Below are positions 1-5,321 of a DNA stretch of 5,321 nt, one piece after another. The notes beneath the pieces are model-generated. The model was not told where the DNA came from. It saw only the letters and a program-made list of their open reading frames with translations, and made no database searches. Source of the stretch: Bacteroidales bacterium (GTDB lineage: Bacteria > Bacteroidota > Bacteroidia > Bacteroidales > GCA-2748055); the NCBI GenBank assembly GCA_024763595.1, contig JANTFK010000274.1, positions 1-5,321 of the forward strand. Direction: 5' to 3'. The translations under genes and the position numbers were made by a program. Every line of letters begins with the position of its first letter. The first letter of the stretch is position 1.

Positions 1-770
1 TTCAAAACTATGTGGATTCCAAGTTCAGGGTAACACAGAATCTGACCGAGGACGAGTATTTCGTATTCTGTTCAGATGATGAAATCACCATTAAAGAGTT
101 GGAAAAGATAGTTTCAAAAGCTGCACAACTTCCCTTTGCATACCAGCGAAAAGAGAAGGATGTTGCCTGGGTGGAGAATGATGAGCAGATGCATATCGAA
201 TTTGACGATGTGGATTTTTCCATGTCTGTTAATGAACTGGCCCTGAGAGGAAAGCACAATACCTACAACAGCATGGCAGCCGGTATTGCCGGCAATGTAC
301 TGAAGATCCGGAATGATGTGATCAGGGAAGCCCTGATGGATTTTCAGGGTGTGGAACACCGTCTCGAAACCGTCATGAAAGTGCACGGTATCAACTTTAT
401 CAACGATTCCAAGGCCACGAATGTCAACGCTACATGGTATGCCCTTGAGAGTGTGAAAGGCAAGATGGTATGGATTGTCGGGGGAGTTGATAAAGGCAAT
501 GACTATAGCGAATTATATAACCTGGTGGAGAACAAAGTCAAGGCCATTGTCTGTCTTGGCAAGGATAACCAGCGGGTGATACAGGCGTTTAGCGGAAGGG
601 TGGAGTCCATTGTTGAAACCGGGAGTATGGATGAGGCTGTAAAGGCGGCTTACTACCTGGCCAGGGATGGAGAAACAGTTCTGTTATCCCCGGCGTGTGC
701 AAGTTTTGACCTGTTTGAAAGTTTTGAGGACAGGGGCCGCCAGTTTAAAGAGACGGTCAGGAGTCTGTAA
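1..770 (+). CDS. murD: UDP-N-acetylmuramoyl-L-alanine--D-glutamate ligase, 3' part (5' end outside window)
   Basis: Cytoplasmic Mur ligase that uses ATP to add D-glutamate to UDP-MurNAc-L-Ala, the second amino acid step of the peptidoglycan stem peptide. The reading frame is open from base 3 (Q-N-Y-V-D-S) with no stop before the window edge, so the GTG at 12 is an internal Val codon, not a start. About 255 residues are present; family members are about 440-450, so the N-terminal UDP-binding domain and the P-loop are missing from view. Visible motifs are the central-domain GKHNTYNSMAAG (bases 249-284), GVEHRLE at the entry to the C-terminal domain, NDSKATN (402-422), the GGVDKGND loop (about 480-503), and LSPACASFD (684-710) followed by FEDRGRQFKE near the end. 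TAA stop at 768-770. It is followed after 16 bases by ftsW. Nothing in the visible part looks damaged. Confidence 0.97.
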   Translation, partial: QNYVDSKFRVTQNLTEDEYFVFCSDDEITIKELEKIVSKAAQLPFAYQRKEKDVAWVENDEQMHIEFDDVDFSMSVNELALRGKHNTYNSMAAGIAGNVLKIRNDVIREALMDFQGVEHRLETVMKVHGINFINDSKATNVNATWYALESVKGKMVWIVGGVDKGNDYSELYNLVENKVKAIVCLGKDNQRVIQAFSGRVESIVETGSMDEAVKAAYYLARDGETVLLSPACASFDLFESFEDRGRQFKETVRSL

Positions 771-775
771 AAGTT

Positions 776-790
776 ATGGGAAGAGCGTGA
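776..790 (+). promoter_or_regulatory. Possible ftsW translation-initiation region with a 4-codon mini-ORF overlapping the GTG start
   Basis: Between the murD stop and ftsW lies ATG GGA AGA GCG TGA, a four-codon frame (M-G-R-A) starting at 776. Its TGA (788-790) overlaps the proposed ftsW GTG start (787-789) as GTGA. The purine-rich GGGAAGAG at 778-785 could act as a weak ribosome binding site but sits almost on the start. Terminating ribosomes could reinitiate at the GTG. It may equally be chance, or the trace of a missing G (see findings). The sequence is seen directly; the function is inference. Confidence 0.25.
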
Positions 791-2070
791 AGATTCGAAG
801 ATACATAAAAGGCGACAGAATCATATGGATTGTGGTGATGATCCTGCTGGTTATCTCCCTGCTGTCGGTATACAGTTCAACCGGCTCCCTGGCTTATCAG
901 CACCGCTCCGGAAACACCTTCTTCTACCTGTTCCGTCAGCTGAAGTTCATTTTGCTCGGGATATTGATTATCTTTTTTGTACACCTGATCCCGTACCGGC
1001 TGTTCAGCAGGATATCTATTGTTTCCCTCTACCTGGCCATACCGCTGTTGTTCTTTACCCTGATCGCGGGTACAAATATCAATGAAGCAACCCGGTGGTT
1101 ACAGATTCCCGGCACCGGACTTACCATTCAACCCTCCGATTTTGCCAAGATCGCTCTGGTGATGTACATGGCCAAGGTGCTCTCTGTGAATCAAAACAAT
1201 ATCAAGGATTTTAAAGGTGTATTCGGAAAACTGTCGTTGGCCATTGTTGTTACCTGTGCCCTGATTCTACCGGCAAATTTCTCCACGGCGGCCATTCTGT
1301 TTTTAACGGCATTCAGCCTCATGTTCGTGGGCCGGATACCTGTAAAGTATCTTGGGATGATGATGTTTACGGGCATTTTTGCACTTTCCATATTCATTGG
1401 CGGAGCCCTGTTGCTGAACAAAGAAGGCCGTATTTCCACCTGGAAGCACAGAATAGAGGTTTTTACGCAGGGAGAAGGGGATAACTATCAGGCCGATCAG
1501 GCCAAGGTGGCCATCGTCCAGGGAGGATTTTTCGGGAAAGGGCCCGGAAACAGTACCCAGCGTAACCTGTTACCGCATCCCTACTCAGATTTTATTTATG
1601 CCATCATCATTGAGGAGTATGGCAGCCTGGTAGGAGGTGTGCTGGTACTGGCCCTATATCTCTGGCTCTTTTTCAGGGCGGGCCTGATTGTGCGGCGAAG
1701 CCGAAGCACCTATGGGGCCTTTCTGGCTTTTGGACTTTCCCTGGGCCTGGTCCTGCAGGCTTTTGTGAATATGGCAGTGGCGGTTGGGCTGGTACCGGTT
1801 ACCGGTCAGACCCTCCCGCTGGTCAGTATGGGGGGATCGTCTATTTTTTTTACCAGCATGGCCACGGGCATGATTCTTTCGGTTAGTTGGGGTACGAAAG
1901 AGATGGCAGGCGGGGAAGCAGTGGATGGAACCAGAGAAAAAACAGAGGAAGGGGTGGCGGAAAAACCGGAGCATCCGGTGGGAGCTGATGCAAAAAGTCA
2001 AAAAGGGCCAAAAGATCCGAAAAACGCAAAAAATAAAACCAGGCAACCTGAATTTGAACTGAATGACTGA
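787..2070 (+). CDS. ftsW: Septal peptidoglycan glycosyltransferase FtsW (SEDS family)
   Basis: Integral inner-membrane SEDS protein that polymerises lipid II into glycan strands at the division septum with its partner class B PBP. I chose GTG at 787 because it gives VKIRRYIKGDRIIW, the short basic leader expected just before TM1. The frame is open further upstream, but only inside murD, and the next in-frame ATG (838) falls within TM1. This gives 427 residues. About ten hydrophobic segments are seen, near residues 11-31, 50-70, 75-95, 118-133, 147-163, 164-181, 187-210, 275-302, 310-335 and 345-367. Family motifs are NEATRWLQIPG (99-109), QPSD (115-118; usually QPSE), FFGKGPGNS before the large extracellular loop ends, and YSDFIYAIIIEEYG. 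D268 of that last motif aligns with the catalytic Asp of RodA/FtsW. SMGGSS starts TM10. A cytoplasmic tail of about 58 residues follows from 370. FtsW is preferred over RodA from the dcw context. Its last 8 bases overlap murG. Confidence 0.97.
   Translation: MKIRRYIKGDRIIWIVVMILLVISLLSVYSSTGSLAYQHRSGNTFFYLFRQLKFILLGILIIFFVHLIPYRLFSRISIVSLYLAIPLLFFTLIAGTNINEATRWLQIPGTGLTIQPSDFAKIALVMYMAKVLSVNQNNIKDFKGVFGKLSLAIVVTCALILPANFSTAAILFLTAFSLMFVGRIPVKYLGMMMFTGIFALSIFIGGALLLNKEGRISTWKHRIEVFTQGEGDNYQADQAKVAIVQGGFFGKGPGNSTQRNLLPHPYSDFIYAIIIEEYGSLVGGVLVLALYLWLFFRAGLIVRRSRSTYGAFLAFGLSLGLVLQAFVNMAVAVGLVPVTGQTLPLVSMGGSSIFFTSMATGMILSVSWGTKEMAGGEAVDGTREKTEEGVAEKPEHPVGADAKSQKGPKDPKNAKNKTRQPEFELND
2063..2070 (+). 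other. ftsW/murG stop-start overlap (ATGACTGA)
   Basis: The murG ATG (2063-2065) lies inside the last codons of ftsW, whose TGA is at 2068-2070, in a different frame. Upstream sequence is A-rich (about 1990-2040) with no clear Shine-Dalgarno, as is usual in Bacteroidota. The overlap suggests that ribosomes finishing ftsW help start murG; that coupling is inferred. Confidence 0.6.
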
Positions 2071-3178
2071 GGGAACCACATACCGGGTGCTGATCGGTGG
2101 AGGAGGAACCGGTGGCCATGTCTTTCCTGCCATTGCCATTGCTGATGCGTTAAGGCAGCTGGTTCCCGGGACGGAATTTCTTTTTGTGGGGGCAAAGGGA
2201 CGCCTTGAAATGGAAAAGGTGCCTGAAGCGGGATATGCCATTGAGGGGTTGCCGGTGGCAGGGTTCCAGCGCAGGGTTACATTGAAAAATGTGACATTCT
2301 TCTATAAGTTACTGGTAAGTATGATCAGTTCCCGGCGCATTATCCGTCGTTTTTCCCCACATGTGGCCATAGGTGTTGGCGGATATGCCAGTGGACCGGT
2401 CATTAAGGCTGCTGCCAGGAGGGGCATTCCTGTACTGATCCAGGAACAGAACTCCTGTGCGGGTGTTACCAACCGGTTGCTGGCCCGGTCGGCCAGAACC
2501 ATTTGTGTAGCCTATGAAGGGATGGAGAAGTATTTTCCTGCCGACCGGCTGGTGCTCACCGGAAACCCGGTAAGAGACAACCTGGTTGACCTGTCCGGCA
2601 CTGCCGGTAAAGCATATGAAGAATTCGGGCTGGTGAAAGGAAAGCGTGTTTGCCTGTTGTTGGGGGGAAGCCTGGGTGCGCGGACCCTGAACCAGAGCTT
2701 TATGGATGGGATGGGAAAACTGGACCGGAATAATCTGCAGGTACTGTGGCAATGTGGTAAAGGCTATTTCAATGAAGTTGAGGAGAAGATCCGGTCTGCC
2801 GGGTTGAAGAACATTCGCCTGTTGCCATTTATTTCCCGCATGGACCTGGCCTATGGCGCGGCCGATGTGATTGTCTCCCGGGCAGGGGCCCTTACGATCT
2901 CCGAATTGTGCCTGGTGGGCAAACCGGTGATCCTGGTACCCTCTCCCAATGTGGCGGAGGATCATCAGACCAGGAATGCCGAAGCGCTGGTGCGTAAGCA
3001 TGCTGCCATCCTGGTGACCGATGCAAGGGCCGGCGAGCAACTGGTGGATACCATGCTCGGCCTGGTGGAAAATAGTGTACAGCAGGCACAATTGTCTGAA
3101 CATATAAAACAACTGGGTATCCCGGATGCATCCAGGCGGATTGCTGATGAGATACTGAAACTTTTGGAAAAAACATGA
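2063..3178 (+). CDS. murG: UDP-N-acetylglucosamine--N-acetylmuramyl-(pentapeptide) pyrophosphoryl-undecaprenol N-acetylglucosamine transferase
   Basis: Peripheral membrane GT28-family (GT-B fold) glycosyltransferase that transfers GlcNAc from UDP-GlcNAc to lipid I, giving lipid II on the cytoplasmic face of the membrane. The length of 371 residues is normal. The N-terminal acceptor domain has the glycine-rich loop GGGGTGGHVFPA (12-23, with H19 at the E. coli catalytic position), GVGGYASGP (104-112), IQEQNSCAGVTN (126-137) and TGNPVR (166-171). The C-terminal donor domain has LLLGGSLGARTLN (198-210), the UDP-GlcNAc-binding RAGALTISE (273-281, with E281 the likely ribose or uracil-side contact), and VPSPNVAEDHQTRNA (292-306). 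No signal peptide or membrane span is seen, as expected. The ATG start gives the usual short leader before the first beta strand. It overlaps ftsW by 8 bases and murC by 4. Its product is the substrate of FtsW encoded just upstream. Confidence 0.98.
   Translation: MTEGTTYRVLIGGGGTGGHVFPAIAIADALRQLVPGTEFLFVGAKGRLEMEKVPEAGYAIEGLPVAGFQRRVTLKNVTFFYKLLVSMISSRRIIRRFSPHVAIGVGGYASGPVIKAAARRGIPVLIQEQNSCAGVTNRLLARSARTICVAYEGMEKYFPADRLVLTGNPVRDNLVDLSGTAGKAYEEFGLVKGKRVCLLLGGSLGARTLNQSFMDGMGKLDRNNLQVLWQCGKGYFNEVEEKIRSAGLKNIRLLPFISRMDLAYGAADVIVSRAGALTISELCLVGKPVILVPSPNVAEDHQTRNAEALVRKHAAILVTDARAGEQLVDTMLGLVENSVQQAQLSEHIKQLGIPDASRRIADEILKLLEKT
3175..3178 (+). other. murG/murC ATGA stop-start overlap
   Basis: The murC ATG (3175-3177) and murG TGA (3176-3178) share an ATGA tetranucleotide, the classic arrangement for termination-reinitiation. 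No strong Shine-Dalgarno precedes it; the upstream GGAAAAAAC is only weakly purine-rich. Confidence 0.65.
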
Positions 3179-4548
3179 TCTGGGCAAATCTGGATAATGT
3201 CTATTGTATCGGGATTGGGGGTATTGGTATGAGTGCTCTGGCACGCTATTTCCAGAGCCAGGGGAAGACAGTGGCCGGTTATGACCGGGTTTCCACTGCA
3301 TTGACAGATACCCTGCAGAGGGAGGGGATCGATATCTGTTTTGAAGATGAGCCGGGCTTAATATCCTCGTCTTTCCGTAATCCCGATCACACCCTGGTGA
3401 TCTATACACCGGCGGTCCCGGAGAAGCACCTGCAACTGAATTATTTCAGGAAAAGAGGATTTCGTGTAATTAAAAGGGCTGTTGCACTGGGGGAAGTATT
3501 TAACCAGGGAAGAGGGATCGGAGTTGCCGGAACCCATGGCAAGACCTCCATCTCTACGTTGCTGGCCCATATACTGCATAATTCTACCCTGGGGTGTAAT
3601 GCTTTTCTGGGAGGCATCAGTAAAAACAGCGGTAGCAACCTTTACCTCGATCCTGCTTCAACTGTGATCGTAGCGGAGGCTGATGAGTTTGACCGCTCCT
3701 TCCTGACGCTCTTCCCGGAGATTGCAGTGGTATCATCCATGGATGCCGATCATCTGGACATATACCATTCACAGGAGAATATCATCAAGGGATTTGAGTC
3801 CTATATCGGACAGATACGTGGAGAGGGGAAACTGATCCGGAAGCTGGGATTGCATCCTGCGGTGCCCGGTCATGTAACAAGCTATACTTATTCACTGGAT
3901 TCCAGGGAGGCCGATTATTATGTGAGACAACTGAAACCCGATGGGCTGGGGTACAGTTTTACAGTGGTTACACCCGATTCGATTATCCCTGAACTCCGCC
4001 TGAAGATCCCGGGCCTGCTTAATGTGGAGAATGCACTGGCGGGTATTGCTGTAGCAGATCAACTGGGGATTACACCGGAAGTAATTGTACGCTCCCTCTC
4101 AGAATTCCGGGGCGTGGAGCGGAGATTCGATGTACAGGTCCATCGCCGGGATCATATTTACATTGACGATTATGCACATCATCCTCAGGAGATCAGGGCG
4201 TTCCTGACATCGGTCAGGGCCCTCTTTCCGGACAGGAAGCTGACCGGCATATTTCAACCCCACCTTTATAGCCGGACACGGGATTTTGCCGATGATTTTG
4301 CCCGGAGCCTGGAGATGCTGGATGAACTGATCCTGATGGAGATCTATCCTGCCAGGGAGGAGCCCATTGCCGGAGTCTCCTCCTCCATGCTTCTGGAGAA
4401 GATCGGTTTAAAGGAAAAAGTTTTGATTTCCGGGGAACAACTATTAAGGGTGGTGAAGGAACGGAACCCCGAATTGCTGGTAACCATGGGTGCCGGGGAT
4501 ATTAACCAGTTTGTTTCACCATTGAGGGAATGGTGCTTAAGAAGATAA
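3175..4548 (+). CDS. murC: UDP-N-acetylmuramate--L-alanine ligase
   Basis: Cytoplasmic ATP-dependent ligase that joins L-alanine to UDP-MurNAc, the first stem-peptide step. It has 457 residues and three Mur-ligase domains. The N-terminal UDP-binding Rossmann domain has IGIGGIGMSALA (12-23). The central ATPase has the P-loop GTHGKTS (119-125, with K123), EADEFDRSF (168-176), SSMDADHLDIY and NVENALAG (283-290). The C-terminal domain has GVERRFD, DDYAHHPQE (331-339), FQPHLYSRT (360-368), IYPAREEPIAGVS (390-402) and the closing MGAGDI. AHHP and YPARE separate MurC from MurD, MurE and MurF. It is also not the fused or recycling ligase Mpl, which would not be expected at this dcw position. One oddity is that the usual HN dipeptide of the central domain reads LN (L282-N283), although MurD in this window keeps HN. 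The start is fixed by the 4-base overlap with murG; the stop (TAA, 4546-4548) touches ftsQ. Confidence 0.98.
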   Translation: MIWANLDNVYCIGIGGIGMSALARYFQSQGKTVAGYDRVSTALTDTLQREGIDICFEDEPGLISSSFRNPDHTLVIYTPAVPEKHLQLNYFRKRGFRVIKRAVALGEVFNQGRGIGVAGTHGKTSISTLLAHILHNSTLGCNAFLGGISKNSGSNLYLDPASTVIVAEADEFDRSFLTLFPEIAVVSSMDADHLDIYHSQENIIKGFESYIGQIRGEGKLIRKLGLHPAVPGHVTSYTYSLDSREADYYVRQLKPDGLGYSFTVVTPDSIIPELRLKIPGLLNVENALAGIAVADQLGITPEVIVRSLSEFRGVERRFDVQVHRRDHIYIDDYAHHPQEIRAFLTSVRALFPDRKLTGIFQPHLYSRTRDFADDFARSLEMLDELILMEIYPAREEPIAGVSSSMLLEKIGLKEKVLISGEQLLRVVKERNPELLVTMGAGDINQFVSPLREWCLRR

Positions 4549-4550
4549 TG
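4546..4550 (+). other. murC/ftsQ TAATG stop-start overlap
   Basis: The murC stop TAA (4546-4548) shares its last A with an in-frame ftsQ ATG (4548-4550). A purine run, AAGAAG at 4539-4544, lies just upstream. This coupling geometry is the main reason to prefer 4548 over the upstream ATG at 4530 as the ftsQ start. Confidence 0.5.
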
Positions 4551-5300
4551 AAGAAGGTTGTAAACATATTGATCTGGATCGGGATTTCCGCATGGTTTTT
4601 GGTAATCCTGGGGTTTGTTTCAGGTGCTGCCGACCAGGTCCTGTGTAACCGTATTGAAGTAATACTCAGCGATAGTATACAATACAAATTTGTTACCCGT
4701 TCCGATATACGGAGCATGCTGGAAGTCACAGACGGAAAGCTGCAGGGGTACCCCATTGCAGAGATCAATACAGGAAAACTGGAGAAAGCACTGGAACAGA
4801 GTGCCTATATATCGAATGCAGAAGTGAGTAAAGATATATCTGGCCGGTTGGAGGTGAGAATCGAACAGCGGGCACCACTGGTCAGGATCATGCCGGATGA
4901 CGGGGAGGGATTTTACCTGGATGCCGAAGGAGTGGTACTGCCCCTTTCGGTTCACTATACCCCCCTGATCCTGATTGCTTCGGGACATATAGAACATCCC
5001 GGAAAATCGGGAAAGCCGGGTAAACAGTTGCAGGAAATCCTGCGCTTCAGCAACTATCTGTCGGACCACCCCTTCTGGAAAGACCAGATCGTACAGATTT
5101 ATGTGAACAACCTGGGGGAGTATGAGCTGATCCCCAGGGTGGGCGCGCACCAGATTCTGCTGGGCAGTATGGAGAAGTGGGAGAAGAAGCTCAGGAACCT
5201 TGAGTTACTCTATACCCAGGGGCTCCCTATATATGGATGGAATAGTTACAGAACCATAAATTTAAAATATACCAATCAAGTAATATGTACTAAACGTTAA
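4548..5300 (+). CDS. ftsQ: Cell division protein FtsQ (DivIB-type, Bacteroidota form)
   Basis: Bitopic inner-membrane divisome scaffold; in other bacteria FtsQ links early and late division proteins through its periplasmic domain. From ATG 4548 it has 250 residues: a short basic cytoplasmic stub (MKKVVN), one membrane helix (about 5-25), then a periplasmic part. Residues about 35-106 (NRIEVIL, FVTRSDIRSML, NAEVSKDISGRLEVRIEQRAP) fit a POTRA domain. GFYLDAEGVVLPLS (121-134) starts the beta domain. The C-terminal half has FWKDQIVQIYV, ELIPRVGAHQILLG and ends INLKYTNQVICTKR, a tail I associate with Bacteroidota FtsQ. A small GK-rich loop (GKSGKPGK, 152-159) lies between beta-domain segments. The N-terminal start is uncertain: ATG 4530 would add MVLKKI with a 19-base overlap, and GTG 4533 is also possible. 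Position between murC and ftsA supports the call. Sequence similarity to proteobacterial FtsQ is weak. Confidence 0.93.
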   Translation: MKKVVNILIWIGISAWFLVILGFVSGAADQVLCNRIEVILSDSIQYKFVTRSDIRSMLEVTDGKLQGYPIAEINTGKLEKALEQSAYISNAEVSKDISGRLEVRIEQRAPLVRIMPDDGEGFYLDAEGVVLPLSVHYTPLILIASGHIEHPGKSGKPGKQLQEILRFSNYLSDHPFWKDQIVQIYVNNLGEYELIPRVGAHQILLGSMEKWEKKLRNLELLYTQGLPIYGWNSYRTINLKYTNQVICTKR

Positions 5301-5304
5301 GACT

Positions 5305-5321
5305 ATGGCAACAAAAGAAAA
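5305..5321 (+). CDS. ftsA: Start of probable ftsA (cut by window end)
   Basis: An ATG at 5305, four bases after the ftsQ stop, opens the frame M-A-T-K-E and runs off the window. Bacteroidota FtsA proteins typically begin with a short MAT-type leader before the actin-fold VAIELGSS or similar, and ftsA follows ftsQ in this cluster. FtsA is the actin-like ATPase that anchors FtsZ to the membrane. Only five codons are visible, so the identity rests on gene order and the leader rather than on any domain. No clear Shine-Dalgarno is present; the upstream AAACGTTAAGACT is A-rich. Confidence 0.7.

Noticed and set aside
12..14. GTG at 12 as a start of murD
   Set aside because: The frame stays open to the window edge, and the sequence after it is the middle of a MurD, about 190 residues into the protein.
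667..786. ftsW extended upstream to 667 inside murD
   Set aside because: The extra 40 residues are an out-of-frame reading of the conserved LSPACASFD region of murD and do not resemble an FtsW leader; GTG 787 gives the expected short basic N-terminus.
771..786. Promoter or terminator between murD and ftsW
   Set aside because: Sixteen bases with no hairpin, no T run and no recognisable Bacteroidota promoter boxes; read-through transcription is simpler.
1791..1806. ACCGGT repeated as a palindromic element (ACCGGTTACCGGT)
   Set aside because: It encodes the conserved V-P-V-T-G of FtsW and has no loop space or partner copy nearby, so a regulatory role is not supported.
1654..2241. Antisense open frame (195 codons) across the end of ftsW and start of murG
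   Set aside because: Low-complexity Pro/Ser/Arg composition, no family resemblance, and full overlap with the conserved FtsW TM region and the MurG glycine-rich loop.
2309..3409. Long antisense open frame (366 codons) across murG and the start of murC
   Set aside because: It lies wholly opposite conserved murG and murC codons, is rich in Gln, His, Pro and Ser as antisense shadows often are, has no recognisable domain, and crosses the murG/murC junction. It is explained by the codon bias of the sense genes.
4998..5025. Short GGAAAA/GGGAAA/GGGTAAA near-repeat in ftsQ
   Set aside because: It encodes a small GKSGKPGK loop; three imperfect units with no further copies look like local codon similarity rather than a repeat element.

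Overview
The window is a dense, single-strand piece of a division and cell wall (dcw) cluster. In order it holds the 3' part of murD, then complete ftsW, murG, murC and ftsQ, and the first few codons of ftsA. All genes read on the + strand. Nearly every base is coding: the only gaps are 16 bases between murD and ftsW and 4 bases between ftsQ and ftsA. ftsW/murG, murG/murC and murC/ftsQ overlap by 8, 4 and 1 bases. I see no promoter, terminator, RNA gene, mobile element, CRISPR array or horizontally acquired island.

The proteins point to the Bacteroidota. The gene order murD-ftsW-murG-murC-ftsQ-ftsA has no murB or ddl between murC and ftsQ. FtsQ is of the short, divergent Bacteroidota type, ending in NQVICTKR. 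FtsW carries YSDFIYAIIIEEYG, MurD carries NDSKATNVNATWYALES, and strong Shine-Dalgarno sequences are lacking. A member of the class Bacteroidia (Bacteroidales/Marinilabiliales-like) is my best guess, but the order-level placement is inference from memory of these families.

The genes work together in one process. MurC and MurD are cytoplasmic ATP-dependent ligases that add L-Ala and then D-Glu to UDP-MurNAc. After the later Mur ligases and MraY (not in this window), MurG adds GlcNAc to lipid I to make lipid II at the inner face of the membrane. FtsW polymerises lipid II into septal glycan. FtsQ is a bitopic divisome scaffold, and FtsA tethers FtsZ to the membrane. Tight overlaps suggest translational coupling through the operon.

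The region is ordinary core genome and I found no new system. The points that deserve a second look are small: the ftsW start (a GTG, with a hint of a one-base indel), a charge-segregated C-terminal tail on FtsW, a QPSD variant of the FtsW QPSE motif, a Leu where MurC usually has the His of its HN motif, and the choice of start for ftsQ.
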